DNA of 63,699 bases from Proteiniphilum sp. GTDB lineage: Bacteria > Bacteroidota > Bacteroidia > Bacteroidales > Dysgonomonadaceae. The position numbers were made by a program, and so were the translations under genes. Positions 55,071 through 63,699 of this stretch are shown here, piece after piece (within the stretch, counting starts at the first letter, position 1; every line of letters starts with the position of its first letter). The stretch spans positions 1 through 63,699 of the forward strand of contig JAHDQF010000019.1 in NCBI GenBank assembly GCA_018433945.1, read 5' to 3'. Below the pieces are notes generated by a model. That model was not told where the DNA came from, made no database searches, and saw nothing but the letters and a program-made list of their open reading frames with translations.

Positions 55071-55889
55071 ATGAGACCCCATCCCCAATATCCAAACCTG
55101 TTGCTATTTGACCAGCTCGCCGCAGAGGAGAAAGTGCTCCATTTCTCCACCACCCGTGCTGGAGGCGTGAGCAATGGCTCTTTCTCCTCATTTAACATGG
55201 GTAATTTCTCCGATGATGATCCGCTGAAGATTCGGGAGAACCGTGAGATTCTTGCGCGGATGTTTTATCTCACCACGGATCAGTTTATCACTCCCCACCA
55301 GACACATGGTACGGGTCTGTTGACAATCGATCAGTCATTCCTTTCACTCAGCAAGGGGGAAGCCATGGAGAGGCTCTATGGGGTGGATGCCACCCTCACC
55401 CGCGAGAAAGGTATTTTTCTTTGTGCGACCACTGCCGACTGTGTGCCGATCCTCCTTTACGATAAACAGAAAGAGGTGATAGCTGCCATCCATGCCGGAT
55501 GGAGGGGCACCGTTGGGCGTATCGTGGAGAAAACGATCCGGGAGATGGCACATCTTTACGGTACCTCGCCGGGCGATCTGCTTGCCGCCATTGGGCCTGC
55601 AATCTCAATGGAACACTATGAAGTGGGAGCGGAGGTGAGAGAGCAGTTCAGTCACAATGGTTTCGATCTAAGCGATCCCTCATTGTCCACAACGAAGGGC
55701 CTCTCCTCCCGTTGGCACATCGACCTGAAAGAGATCAACCGGCAAGAGCTCCTCCGGTTGGGTGTGCGGGTAGATCATATTGAGAAGAGTGAGTTGTGTA
55801 CCTATTCACGTGAGGATCTCTTCTTTTCTGCGCGCCGGCAGACAGAGCACTCCGGCAGGATGCTCACAGGCATCATGATGGTTCCCTGA
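55071..55889 (+). CDS. pgeF: Peptidoglycan editing factor PgeF (laccase-domain, YfiH family)
   Basis: From MRPHPQYPNLLLF the product is 272 residues. It has STTRAGGVSNGSFSSFNMG, ITPHQTHGTG, TADCVPILLYD, IHAGWRGTVGRI, IGPAISMEHYEVG and CTYSREDLFFSARR, which include the metal-binding Cys and His residues. It removes mis-incorporated residues from UDP-MurNAc peptides. The longer frame from 54909 runs antiframe through obgE and is not credible. It starts 10 bases after obgE. Confidence 0.93.
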   Translation: MRPHPQYPNLLLFDQLAAEEKVLHFSTTRAGGVSNGSFSSFNMGNFSDDDPLKIRENREILARMFYLTTDQFITPHQTHGTGLLTIDQSFLSLSKGEAMERLYGVDATLTREKGIFLCATTADCVPILLYDKQKEVIAAIHAGWRGTVGRIVEKTIREMAHLYGTSPGDLLAAIGPAISMEHYEVGAEVREQFSHNGFDLSDPSLSTTKGLSSRWHIDLKEINRQELLRLGVRVDHIEKSELCTYSREDLFFSARRQTEHSGRMLTGIMMVP

Positions 55890-55900
55890 CAAAACAAGAA

Positions 55901-55935
55901 AAGAGAGAAAGAATCGATCCGATCCGCTCTCTCTT
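55901..55935. terminator. Terminator between pgeF and sod
   Basis: AAGAGAGA (55901-55908) pairs perfectly with TCTCTCTT (55928-55935). It lies between two convergent genes. Confidence 0.5.
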
Positions 55936-55994
55936 CCACTTTCTATCTTAAATCAACGCTGTTCGTTGATGATACCGGTGATACCGTTTTTTGC

Positions 55995-56681
55995 TTAGTA
56001 ACGTGCGCTTACCACATCCCAGTCGATGATGCTCCAGAGTTCTTTCAGGTGATCGGCACGGCGGTTCTGATAATCGAGGTAGTAGGAATGCTCCCAGACA
56101 TCGAATCCGAGTACAGGTGTCAGCCCACTGGTGAGGGGGTTGCCGGCATTGCTTTCTTTCAGAATCGAGAGCTTACCGTTCTGATCTTTGGCCAGCCATA
56201 CCCATCCCGAGCCAAACAGCGATACGCCGGCGGCATTGAACTCCTCCTTGAACTGGTCGAACGAGCCGAATTGTTCATTGATGGCTTCTGCCAGCTTCCC
56301 TTTCGGTACGCCGCCTCCATTTTTTTTGAAGGAGGTGAAGTAGAGGTTGTGATTCAGAGACTGACCTGCATTGTTGAAGATGGCGCCGTCGCTCTCCTTT
56401 ACAATGGTCTCCAAGTCTGCGTTTTCAAATTTCGTTCCCACAATCAGCTTGTTGAGGTTGTCAATATAAGCCTGGTGGTGCTTGCCATAATGCAGTTCTA
56501 CGGTCTGTTTACTGATAACCGGCTCCAGGGCATCGGTTGCATAAGGTAATGCTACTTTTTCGAATTTCATATCTACACTGTTTTTAGTTTGTTGATCTTT
56601 GTTATTTGCGTTGGATTGGTTGAAGCTGAGCAGTGTCAGCGAAGCAAGTCCACTTAAAAGATAGAGATGAATTGCTTTCAT
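55995..56681 (-). CDS. sodB: Superoxide dismutase (Fe/Mn) with an N-terminal export signal
   Basis: From the ATG at 56681 the product is 228 residues. It starts with a signal-like segment (MKAIHLYLLSGLASLTLLSF) and an Asn/Gln-rich spacer, and then the enzyme: YGKHHQAYIDNLN, NNAGQSLNHNLYFTSF, LFGSGWVWLA, DVWEHSYYLDYQNRRADHL. The metal ligands (His, His, Asp, His) are all present. Exported SODs protect the periplasm; most Bacteroidetes SodB are cytoplasmic. Which metal it uses cannot be read safely. Confidence 0.93.
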   Translation of the reverse strand: MKAIHLYLLSGLASLTLLSFNQSNANNKDQQTKNSVDMKFEKVALPYATDALEPVISKQTVELHYGKHHQAYIDNLNKLIVGTKFENADLETIVKESDGAIFNNAGQSLNHNLYFTSFKKNGGGVPKGKLAEAINEQFGSFDQFKEEFNAAGVSLFGSGWVWLAKDQNGKLSILKESNAGNPLTSGLTPVLGFDVWEHSYYLDYQNRRADHLKELWSIIDWDVVSARY

Positions 56682-56778
56682 TGTTGTTTGTTTATTTGTT
56701 TGGTTACTTAACGAGATAAACAAACAATTTGTTCGCCCCAGGTTGGGGAAATTCTGGATAAAAGAGCTGCTTGACAAG

Positions 56779-56820
56779 ATGCATAAAAGCCTGAATGTTG
56801 AAATTCAGGCTTTTATGCAT
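56779..56820 (-). terminator. Perfect 18-bp inverted repeat after ftsH
   Basis: ATGCATAAAAGCCTGAAT (56779-56796) and its exact complement (56803-56820) enclose a 6-base loop. It lies 24 bases past the ftsH stop and upstream of sod; a terminator is the best reading. Confidence 0.75.
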
Positions 56821-56844
56821 TTATATCTCTTTGATTGTTTCTCT

Positions 56845-59046
56845 CTATTGCTTGTCAGAATTATTGATAGGATCACGAGGGTCCGTTCCTTCCGGGTCTT
56901 TTTCTTTCTCTTTCTCTTTCTCTTCCCTTTTCGCATGATCCTTACCCTCTTCTTCAGTGGTATCAATGAACACCGAATCATCAGCGCCGGGGGGACGGGA
57001 GGGGATCGGTTCATTAGCCACATCTTCAACGTTGCTGTCGAGGATCTCCTGTGAACGGGATACCCACTGACGTTTGCCGAAGATATGTTCCAGGTCGTCT
57101 GCATAGATGATTTCCCGCTCCAGTAGGATCCCTGCCAGCTTGGTGTGCCCTTCAGCGTGCTCGCTGAGGATCTGTTTGGCCCGCTCGTACTGCTGGGCGA
57201 TCATTGCTTTCACTTCTGAATCAATCAGCTTTGCAGTATCCTCACTGTAGGGCTTGGAAAAGGTGTACTCCTGGCCGGTGGAGTCATAATAGCTCAGGTT
57301 GGGCAGCTTTTCGCTCATCCCCATGTAGGTGATCATTGCATAAGCCTGTTTGGTAACACGCTCCAGGTCGTTCATCGCCCCCGAGGAGATCTGCCCGATG
57401 AAGAGCTCTTCTGCGGCACGTCCCCCCAGCAGGGCGCACATCTCGTCGAGCATCTGTTCCTTGGTGGTGATCTGCCGCTCTTCGGGCAGGTACCAGGCAG
57501 CGCCCAGCGCTTTGCCACGTGGTACGATGGTCACCTTCACCAGTGGGTTGGCATGCTCCAGGAACCAGCTGAGCGTGGCGTGACCTGCTTCGTGAATCGC
57601 TATCGACCGCTTCTCGTGCTGCGTGATGATCTTGTTCTTCTTCTCGAGCCCCCCTACAATGCGGTCTACCGCATCCATGAAGTCGCTCTTCTGCACAAAT
57701 TTCTTTTTGCGGCGGGCGGCGATCAGTGCTGCCTCGTTGCAGACGTTGGCAATGTCGGCACCGGAGAATCCGGGTGTCTGGCGTGCCAGAAAATCAAGAT
57801 CGATTGATTCATCGATCTTGATGGGGCGCAGGTGAACCTTGAAAATCTCCTTCCGGTCGTTCAGGTCGGGTAGCTCCACGTAGATCTGACGGTCAAAGCG
57901 GCCGGCGCGCATCAGCGCCTTGTCCAGCACATCGGCGCGGTTGGTGGCAGCCAGGATGATCACCCCGCTGTTGGAGCCGAAGCCATCCATTTCGGTGAGC
58001 AGCTGGTTGAGCGTGTTTTCCCGCTCATCGTTCGAGCCGAAGTTGGCATTCTTCCCCCGGGCACGTCCCACAGCGTCTATCTCATCGATAAAGACGATGC
58101 AGGGTGCTTTCTCTTTCGCCTGGCGGAACAGATCACGTACCCGTGAAGCACCCACCCCTACGAACATCTCCACGAAATCAGATCCGGAGATGGAGAAGAA
58201 TGGGACATTGGCTTCGCCTGCCACCGCCTTGGCCAGGAGGGTTTTCCCTGTTCCCGGAGGGCCTACCAGCAGGGCTCCCTTGGGGATCTTACCTCCCAGG
58301 GTGGTGTAGTTGCCGGGATTCTTCAGAAACTCCACGATCTCCTGCACCTCCTCTTTCGCTTCGGAAAGACCGGCTACATCCCTGAATGTTACCTTTTGAC
58401 TGGCATCCTTGTCAAAGAGCTGTGCCTTCGATTTGCCGACGCTGAAAACCCCGCCGCCGGCACCGCCGCCGGCGCCACCCTGCATCCGGCGCATCATCCA
58501 TATCCAGAAGACAATCAGCAGCAGGAATGGCAAAAAGGTGAGGAGGATACCCCACATCTCGGATGTTGTGTCGAATCTGACTTCGATGTCGTAGTTCTGC
58601 TCTGTCTTCACTGCCTCAACAAACTCAGCAATGGCATCGGCCGATGCCCCTTCCACCTGGATTACCGGCGTGCGACCTGCCTTGGAGGCATCCTCACCGA
58701 AGATGTGAGGTACTGACTCTTCGCGCACCATCGCATCTGCGGTGCCCTTGTTGTTGTAAATCACAATGCTCTTCACCCGGTTGTCCCGAACATACTCTTG
58801 GAACTGTGACCAGGTCACATCTTTCACCGAGCTGTCCTGTCCAAAGAACCACATCCCCATGAGGATGGCCAGTGCAATGGCATAGATCCAATAAGGGTTG
58901 ATTGGATTTTTGGGATTGGTTCCACCCATATTGGGTCGCAAGGTAGGCTGCTTATCTTTCTTATTGTTTGAATTGTTAGAATTGTTAGAATTGTTCATCT
59001 GTGAATTGTTCTTTAACCTATTGGTTGAATCCGTCAGTTCTGACAT
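56845..59046 (-). CDS. ftsH: ATP-dependent zinc metalloprotease FtsH
   Basis: This 733-residue protein has an Asn/Ser-rich N-terminal tail, two membrane helices ([36 protein letters not shown]) around a periplasmic domain, and a GGAGGG stretch. The AAA+ domain ([26 protein letters not shown]) and the zinc motif [10 protein letters not shown] follow. The C-terminus is a long charged Lys/Glu tail. It degrades membrane and regulatory proteins. It lies 58 bases after the rsfS stop, so it probably shares its transcript. Confidence 0.97.
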   Translation of the reverse strand: MSELTDSTNRLKNNSQMNNSNNSNNSNNKKDKQPTLRPNMGGTNPKNPINPYWIYAIALAILMGMWFFGQDSSVKDVTWSQFQEYVRDNRVKSIVIYNNKGTADAMVREESVPHIFGEDASKAGRTPVIQVEGASADAIAEFVEAVKTEQNYDIEVRFDTTSEMWGILLTFLPFLLLIVFWIWMMRRMQGGAGGGAGGGVFSVGKSKAQLFDKDASQKVTFRDVAGLSEAKEEVQEIVEFLKNPGNYTTLGGKIPKGALLVGPPGTGKTLLAKAVAGEANVPFFSISGSDFVEMFVGVGASRVRDLFRQAKEKAPCIVFIDEIDAVGRARGKNANFGSNDERENTLNQLLTEMDGFGSNSGVIILAATNRADVLDKALMRAGRFDRQIYVELPDLNDRKEIFKVHLRPIKIDESIDLDFLARQTPGFSGADIANVCNEAALIAARRKKKFVQKSDFMDAVDRIVGGLEKKNKIITQHEKRSIAIHEAGHATLSWFLEHANPLVKVTIVPRGKALGAAWYLPEERQITTKEQMLDEMCALLGGRAAEELFIGQISSGAMNDLERVTKQAYAMITYMGMSEKLPNLSYYDSTGQEYTFSKPYSEDTAKLIDSEVKAMIAQQYERAKQILSEHAEGHTKLAGILLEREIIYADDLEHIFGKRQWVSRSQEILDSNVEDVANEPIPSRPPGADDSVFIDTTEEEGKDHAKREEKEKEKEKDPEGTDPRDPINNSDKQ

Positions 59047-59104
59047 ATATAAATAGATATCGAATCTTTCGGGTGAATAGTAACAAATATGCGGGGATTA
59101 AGTT

Positions 59105-59464
59105 TTATGCGGGAGAGGGAATGCGTTCTGTCTTCGCATCGTCCCAAAGGTTGTCTATGTTATAAAATATACGCAGCTCTGGCAGGAAGATATGCACGAT
59201 CACGTTGCCGTAATCGATGGCGATCCACTCAGCCTGTTGTTGTCCGTGGATGCGGATCGGCTTCTCGGTTGTCTTCTTGCGGACCATTTCTTCTACTGAG
59301 TCGGCCAACGCTGTAACCTGTGTAGGAGTGTTTCCCTCACAGATCACAAAGTAATCGCAAATGGCACCGGCAATACCTTTCAGCCGGATGGAGCTGATGT
59401 TCTTACCTTTTTTCTCCTGAATTCCTTCAATAATGCTTTCTACCAGTTCGTTTTTTTCTGTCAT
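59105..59464 (-). CDS. rsfS: Ribosome silencing factor RsfS
   Basis: This 119-residue protein has KKGKNISSIRLKGIAGAICDYFVICEG, ALADSVEEM, GQQQAEWIAIDYGNVIVHIFLPE and FYNIDNLW. It binds ribosomal protein uL14 and blocks subunit joining in starved cells. A TATCTTTG element lies upstream. Confidence 0.95.
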   Translation of the reverse strand: MTEKNELVESIIEGIQEKKGKNISSIRLKGIAGAICDYFVICEGNTPTQVTALADSVEEMVRKKTTEKPIRIHGQQQAEWIAIDYGNVIVHIFLPELRIFYNIDNLWDDAKTERIPSPA

Positions 59465-59490
59465 TATGAATGATAAGTCTGTTAATCATA

Positions 59491-59498
59491 CAAAGATA
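59491..59498 (-). promoter_or_regulatory. -7 promoter element of rsfS-ftsH
   Basis: TATCTTTG on the minus strand, 27 bases upstream of the rsfS ATG. Confidence 0.55.
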
Positions 59499-59658
59499 AA
59501 TCGTTTTTTTGTAAGGGTTGCATCCTGAGACAACCTTTCTTCGTTTATCTTCTATTGTCGTGCAAGCAAAAACAGTGCCATATTCTCTGCCCCCATTCGC
59601 AACAAACCCCCATCTCTCACAGGTGAAAGGGCTGTGGCTGTCAATCATCTCGCAGCAT

Positions 59659-60930
59659 TCAGAGGGTTTTCAGCTTCAGGTTACGCCAACGTACCTTGAT
59701 TCCACCGCCATCATGAATCTGCAGGGCTATGCGTCCCTGTGCGGCACCGATCTTCTCGTCGGTCAGGTCTGCCATCTCCTCTCCGTTGAGAAAGGTTTTC
59801 ACGTTGTCACCCTTCACCAGGATGCGCAGGCTGTTCCATTCGCCCTCTTTCAGGAACTGCTCTTTCTCATCGGGTATCTGTGCCAGCCAGCCGCGGCCGT
59901 AGGATTCGTAGATACCACCGGTATCATTTCCTTTGGGTGCTACTTCAACCTGCCAACCGTTGATGGTGGCCACCGGTTCGATGAACGAGCGGATGAAGAC
60001 GCCGGAGTTGCCGTCAGCCTCCTGTTTGAATTCGAGGGTCAGGTCGAAATCATCATAGTAGGCGCGGGTGGCAAGGTAGCCATACTGCTTGTCGGGGCCG
60101 CTTTCACACACCAGCTCTCCATTTTCTACATACCATTTTTCGGTTCCGTAGATCTCCCATCCGGTCAGATCACTGCCATTGAAAAGGCTTACCTCTTGCT
60201 TCTTGCGGGGTAGCTCCCTGATCTTGATGTTGCGGAACCAGGCGGCTGAACCGTGATCCTGTAGAGAGATCACCCCCTTGCGGGCCAGGCCATATTCGGG
60301 TGCGTTCACCCACTTGCCACTTTCTTTTCTGGCAAACCAGTCGTCACTCCAGGCTTCAAACGCTAACACTTTCTCCCCATTGAGCCAGTGCTCCACGTGC
60401 CCATTGTCAAAGATGATTCTGGAGTTGTTCCACTCTCCTGCAGGCTTGATAACTGTTTTGTCAGGGTCGGTGGTGTGCATGGCATAGTCGGCCGCTGTCT
60501 TCTGCCAATCCTCCAGTGGTTCGGGGAAGTTGAGCTCATCGATGAGCTGATATTCTGGACCGGTGACATAGGGTACGGCAAACTTGGGATTTTCCACCAC
60601 ATGGTAAAGCACGCCGCTGTTGCCGCCCTCTGCTATCTTCCAGTCCCAGACCAGTTCGAAGTTCTCGTAGATCTTGTCGGTCACAATGTAGCCCTGCGCA
60701 TCTGATCCCTCTCCTTTCGCCTGGATCATCCCCTCTTCGGCAAACCAGGGGGCTGTGAGCTTCTCTCCGTTGTAGTCGCGCCATCCGTTAAGGGTGCTCC
60801 CGTCGAACAGCAGTTGCCATCCCTCTCTAATCTCTTCCGGTGTGAGCATGTTGTCTCTTTTTTCACCACCGCTACAGGCGGTCAATACGGCAATTGTTCC
60901 AATTGCAATCAGTAGATTGAATTTTGACAT
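59659..60930 (-). CDS. DUF1080 (3-keto-disaccharide hydrolase) lipoprotein, two domains
   Basis: This 423-residue protein has a lipobox (GTIAVLTAC) and two LamG-like DUF1080 domains. Each starts with a Phe-Asp/Asn-Gly-Ser motif (LLFDGSTLNGWRDY and SLFNGSDLTGWEIY) and shares GGNSGVLYHV / DGNSGVFIRS and WNNSRIIFDNG / WNSLRILVKGDN. The family binds or hydrolyses keto-glycosides on the cell surface. It is monocistronic and divergent from ribF. Confidence 0.88.
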   Translation of the reverse strand: MSKFNLLIAIGTIAVLTACSGGEKRDNMLTPEEIREGWQLLFDGSTLNGWRDYNGEKLTAPWFAEEGMIQAKGEGSDAQGYIVTDKIYENFELVWDWKIAEGGNSGVLYHVVENPKFAVPYVTGPEYQLIDELNFPEPLEDWQKTAADYAMHTTDPDKTVIKPAGEWNNSRIIFDNGHVEHWLNGEKVLAFEAWSDDWFARKESGKWVNAPEYGLARKGVISLQDHGSAAWFRNIKIRELPRKKQEVSLFNGSDLTGWEIYGTEKWYVENGELVCESGPDKQYGYLATRAYYDDFDLTLEFKQEADGNSGVFIRSFIEPVATINGWQVEVAPKGNDTGGIYESYGRGWLAQIPDEKEQFLKEGEWNSLRILVKGDNVKTFLNGEEMADLTDEKIGAAQGRIALQIHDGGGIKVRWRNLKLKTL

Positions 60931-60973
60931 TTTTTTATTTGTATGAATTGATCAATATGTTTTTTCGATCTTC

Positions 60974-60989
60974 TATCTTTGCAAAGATA
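60974..60989. promoter_or_regulatory. Palindromic pair of -7 elements between the DUF1080 gene and ribF
   Basis: TATCTTTG (plus, 60974-60981) and its complement CAAAGATA (60982-60989, a minus-strand TATCTTTG) sit back to back as a perfect 16-base palindrome. Only one RNA polymerase could open it at a time. Confidence 0.55.
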
Positions 60990-61163
60990 TTGAATATTTG
61001 TATCTTCACCGGCTCAATCAATCGTTTTTTTTTACAGGAGCATAGATAATGGGGAGCGCTCCCGGGAAACATTCCGGATGGTGGGTTACAACCAAACATT
61101 GGGATAAGATGTTATTACCTGTCACACGAATGTGGGGAGACTCCTGATAATATAGAGTTTATT

Positions 61164-62120
61164 TTGGAACATATCGATCTTACGAAGAACCAGGAGATCG
61201 CTGAAAAGCGATTTGTTGCCACGGTGGGTTTTTTTGATGGGGTGCATGCAGGACACCGTTATCTGATACAACAGGTGAGGGCGGAGGCTGAGCGACAAGG
61301 CGTGCCTTCGGCGGTGATCACTTTCCCGGTCCATCCGCGCAAGGTACTGCAAACCGATTATCAGCCGGCCCTGCTATGTGGGTATGAGGAGAAGCTGGCG
61401 CTGCTGGCCACTACGGGAGTGGATTACTGTATCACCCTTCCTTTTACCAGAGCACTGTCACAACTCTCGGCCCGTGCTTTCATGCAACAGGTATTACAGG
61501 AGCAGTTGCATGTTTCTACGCTGATGGTGGGCTATGACCATCGCTTTGGGCACAACCGGCAGGAGGAGTATGGCGACTATGTCCGCTATGGTGAGGAGAT
61601 TGGCATGCCGGTTCTCCGTGCCGAAGAGTTGCTGACCGATGATGGGAAGGTGAGCTCGACGCGTATCCGCAAGCTGCTGAAAGAGGGTGATGTGATGCGG
61701 GCCAACAGCCTGCTCTCCTATAAATATACCCTCTCGGGTAAGATTGTGGAGGGGTATCGTGTGGGGCGCACCATTGGATTCCCGACCGCCAATATTCGTT
61801 CCTGGGAGCGCTATAAGGTGGTGCCGGCGCTGGGTGTTTATGCCGTGCGGGTTCTGCTGCAGGGAGCACCCTATGAGGGGATGCTTTATATTGGTAAGCG
61901 GCCAACACTCCATGCTGATTCGGAGATCAGCGTAGAGGTGAATCTATTCAACTTCAGCGGAAATCTTTACAACCGCTCCCTGACGGTGGAGTTCATCGAT
62001 TTTATCCGGCCCGATCAGAAATTTGAGACATTGGAGCTCCTGGTTGAACAGATACACAAAGACAAGAGAATTGTGCAGCAGCGGCTGCGGGAAGAGCGCT
62101 TAGGTGATCCATCGAGTTGA
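61164..62120 (+). CDS. ribF: Bifunctional riboflavin kinase/FAD synthetase
   Basis: This 318-residue protein has the FAD synthetase part (VATVGFFDGVHAGHRYLIQQV, GYDHRFGHNRQEEYG, VSSTRIRKLL) and the riboflavin kinase part (GRTIGFPTANI, GVYAVRV). The frame opens with TTG at 61164 (giving MEHIDLTKN); I find no in-frame ATG nearby upstream, and this start gives the usual distance to the FFDG motif. It converges on mltG. Confidence 0.94.
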   Translation: MEHIDLTKNQEIAEKRFVATVGFFDGVHAGHRYLIQQVRAEAERQGVPSAVITFPVHPRKVLQTDYQPALLCGYEEKLALLATTGVDYCITLPFTRALSQLSARAFMQQVLQEQLHVSTLMVGYDHRFGHNRQEEYGDYVRYGEEIGMPVLRAEELLTDDGKVSSTRIRKLLKEGDVMRANSLLSYKYTLSGKIVEGYRVGRTIGFPTANIRSWERYKVVPALGVYAVRVLLQGAPYEGMLYIGKRPTLHADSEISVEVNLFNFSGNLYNRSLTVEFIDFIRPDQKFETLELLVEQIHKDKRIVQQRLREERLGDPSS

Positions 62121-62275
62121 GTAACTTGAATAGCGGGAAACGATGAAGTGATCTGCACGGTGTGCACCGTCCCCGACAACGGATACCGCCACATGGATAG
62201 TGCCACACACCCCATGGCAACATGTGATCGCCCCGGCAGTGAATAAGGAGCAGATGTTACTGATGAGATAGCGTT

Positions 62276-63319
62276 TCAGTAAATACCCCGCTGGTTGAGT
62301 GCTCGCTGGTAACGGGCGGCATTGCGCATGTGCTCGGCATGGGTGACGGCAAAGTTGTGCCGTCCCGAGAGGTCATCTTTCGCACACATGAAAAGATAGT
62401 TGTGTTGCTGCGGTGAAAGGGTGGCATCGATGGCCGCAATTGAAGGTATGCGGATGGGTCCGGGCGGTAATCCCTCTCTTTTGTAGGTGTTATAGGGTGA
62501 TTCCACCTCCAGGTGCTTGTAGAGGATGCGCCGCAATGAAAAATCGCCCACGGCAAACTTCACCGTGGGGTCTGCTTCCAGGCGCATCCCTTTTTTGAGT
62601 CGGTTCAGATAGAGACCAGCCACAATGGGGTACTCATCTGCATAGGTAGCCTCCTCTTCCACGATCGAAGCAAGGATGGCGATCTCTACCGGAGTGAGTC
62701 CTCTCTCTTCGGCTTTCTTTCTCCGGTTATCGTTCCAGAATCGCTCATATTCTTTCTTCATCCGCTGCATCAACTCCTCTGCATTCATGTCCCAGTAGAC
62801 CTCATAGGTGTTGGGGATAAACATGGCCAAGATGGTCTCGTTGTTGAACCCAAGCTTCTCCGCCACAGCATGATCGCGCAATGTCTCCAGTAACGTGAGG
62901 CTATCGATCATGAGCTGTCCTGCAAGGCGTCCCGCCAGATCTTCCGGGGTCCGTATGTTGTTGAAAGTGATGTTCAGCGGTGCCTGGTTACCCGAGCGCA
63001 GCATGCGAATCACGTCAGGCATTGTCATCCCCTCACAGATGGCATATCTGCCGCTTTTCACGCTCCCGGGGTAATTCATCCTTTCTGCCAGAAACCGGAA
63101 GATTCTTTCTGAGGGCAGGCCTGCTTTTTCCTTTAACTGAAGAATCACCTCCTCATAGTTACGCTCCTCATCAATGTAGATGTATGCTGTCTCTGCCGGA
63201 GAAAAGGGTGCGAAAATGATGCGGTAAGCGTATAGAGCTGCCACCAGCATAAAGAGCAGCACGATTCCTGCTGCCCAAACAATTGGTTTGTATTTTTTTC
63301 TTTTGACTCCTTCTTCCAT
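62276..63319 (-). CDS. mltG: Endolytic transglycosylase MltG (YceG-like)
   Basis: From MEEGVKRKKYKP the product is 347 residues. It has one membrane anchor (IVLLFMLVAALYAYRII) and LysM-like and YceG domains with the catalytic Glu in LASIVEEEATYADEYP. ADPTVKFAVG and ESPYNTYKREGLPPGPI follow. It cuts nascent glycan strands and helps set their length. A TAATTTTG element (63353-63360, minus strand) lies 33 bases upstream. Confidence 0.95.
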   Translation of the reverse strand: MEEGVKRKKYKPIVWAAGIVLLFMLVAALYAYRIIFAPFSPAETAYIYIDEERNYEEVILQLKEKAGLPSERIFRFLAERMNYPGSVKSGRYAICEGMTMPDVIRMLRSGNQAPLNITFNNIRTPEDLAGRLAGQLMIDSLTLLETLRDHAVAEKLGFNNETILAMFIPNTYEVYWDMNAEELMQRMKKEYERFWNDNRRKKAEERGLTPVEIAILASIVEEEATYADEYPIVAGLYLNRLKKGMRLEADPTVKFAVGDFSLRRILYKHLEVESPYNTYKREGLPPGPIRIPSIAAIDATLSPQQHNYLFMCAKDDLSGRHNFAVTHAEHMRNAARYQRALNQRGIY

Positions 63320-63390
63320 TTCATTGGAACATACGTGAGGGCGAATGCAGCACAAAATTAGGAATATTCAATTGAATTTATCGGTTTTTC

Positions 63391-63422
63391 TTTGAAAAGT
63401 TAAAAACAAACCCGTATATTTG
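63391..63422 (+). promoter_or_regulatory. tRNA-Ser promoter
   Basis: TTTG (63391-63394), 20 bases, TATATTTG (63415-63422), 23 bases before the tRNA. Confidence 0.7.
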
Positions 63423-63445
63423 CACCCGATTTTGTCAAGGCACAG

Positions 63446-63532
63446 GGAAGTGTGGGTGAGTGGCTGAAACCAGCAGTTTGCTAAACTGCCGTACGGGTAA
63501 CCGTACCACGAGTTCGAATCTCGTCGCTTCCG
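63446..63532 (+). tRNA. tRNA-Ser (GCT)
   Basis: The acceptor GGAAGTG pairs with CGCTTCC (one G-T). The anticodon stem GCAGT/ACTGC encloses TTGCTAA, anticodon GCT. A long variable arm (GTACGGGTAACCGTAC) marks a class II tRNA. The length is 87 bases; CCA is not encoded. Confidence 0.95.
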
Positions 63533-63574
63533 CAACAGAGTCGGATTACCAGAAACGGAGATCCGGCTTTGTTG
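63533..63574 (+). terminator. Hairpin after tRNA-Ser
   Basis: The 14-base arms at 63533-63546 and 63561-63574 match at 12 positions (CAACA..CGGAT against ATCCG..TGTTG). No long T-run follows. Confidence 0.5.
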
Positions 63575-63618
63575 TGTCTCATCACTTCTGTCAATCGCCA
63601 TTCGAAAATATTGATCAA

Positions 63619-63655
63619 AAATATGTTGTAAAACATATTTTTTGTTGTATCTTTG
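63619..63655 (+). promoter_or_regulatory. Promoter and palindrome upstream of the last partial gene
   Basis: AAATATGTT (63619-63627) and AACATATTT (63632-63640) form a perfect 9-base inverted repeat just before the -7 element TATCTTTG (63648-63655). It could be an operator over the -33 region. Confidence 0.5.
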
Positions 63656-63666
63656 TATCGATTTGA

Positions 63667-63699
63667 ATGGCAAGCGAGTTATTTGAAATCATTTTAGGT
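63667..63699 (+). CDS. 5' end of a gene cut by the window edge
   Basis: An ATG 11 bases after a TATCTTTG element opens a frame reading MASELFEIILG to the last base. It is too short to identify. Confidence 0.4.
   Translation, partial: MASELFEIILG

Overview
The window reads as a chromosomal segment of an anaerobic Bacteroidetes bacterium, most like the Porphyromonadaceae/Dysgonomonadaceae (Petrimonas or Proteiniphilum type). The evidence is Bacteroidetes-style promoters (TTTG, about 19-20 bases, TAnnTTTG) in front of many genes, few Shine-Dalgarno sites, and gene sets such as lptE-TPR-secG next to a sigma-54 regulator, folP-cdaA-recF-DciA and DUF4827. The genus is an inference.

Left end, 1-8607: an A+T-rich genomic island. 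A tyrosine recombinase (1-1281, 3' end outside the window) faces left. A perfect 70-base direct repeat occurs at 1455-1524 and 8538-8607. It is the 3' half of a tRNA-Lys(CTT) gene plus its terminator hairpin. The geometry suggests two elements in tandem downstream of a complete tRNA-Lys gene lying left of the window. The second element (about 7.1 kb) carries a tightly coupled operon: a small ORF, a methyltransferase-like protein with no visible NPPY motif, a 1329-residue GIY-YIG/helicase/Eco57I-type methyltransferase fusion, and an AlbA_2/HATPase protein. This looks like an unusual restriction or defence island.

From 8668 to 15814: a UvrD-type helicase with a RelE-like N-terminus and C-terminal ankyrin repeats, an SRAP/HMCES protein, an ECF sigma factor operon with a small membrane protein and a Spy/CpxP-like protein, a secreted Ca-binding-repeat protein, and a secreted esterase.

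From 15920 to 24400: a redox/sulfur operon on the minus strand, DsrE2 - TusA - MvhD-like - HdrA interrupted by a GltD module - HdrA - QmoC/HdrE-like membrane subunit, with a divergent Crp/Fnr regulator. The upstream region has a perfect TGTGA-N6-TCACA palindrome. No HdrB-type catalytic subunit is present. I infer a membrane, quinone-linked complex connecting NAD(P)H, a sulfur carrier and menaquinone.

From 24812 to the right end: mostly core genes. These are rpsO, nadB, folP, cdaA, recF, dciA-like, secG, a TPR protein, lptE, a sigma-54 activator, a PlsC-like acyltransferase, glmM, DUF4827, a DHH phosphoesterase, comEC, rpe, a TlpA-like thioredoxin, an amidase, an MCE protein, dnaA, a metallophosphoesterase, rnhB, tex, radA, tRNA-Cys, adk, obgE, pgeF, an exported sod, ftsH, rsfS, a DUF1080 lipoprotein, ribF, mltG, tRNA-Ser and the first codons of one more gene. 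Long perfect inverted repeats mark several gene boundaries.
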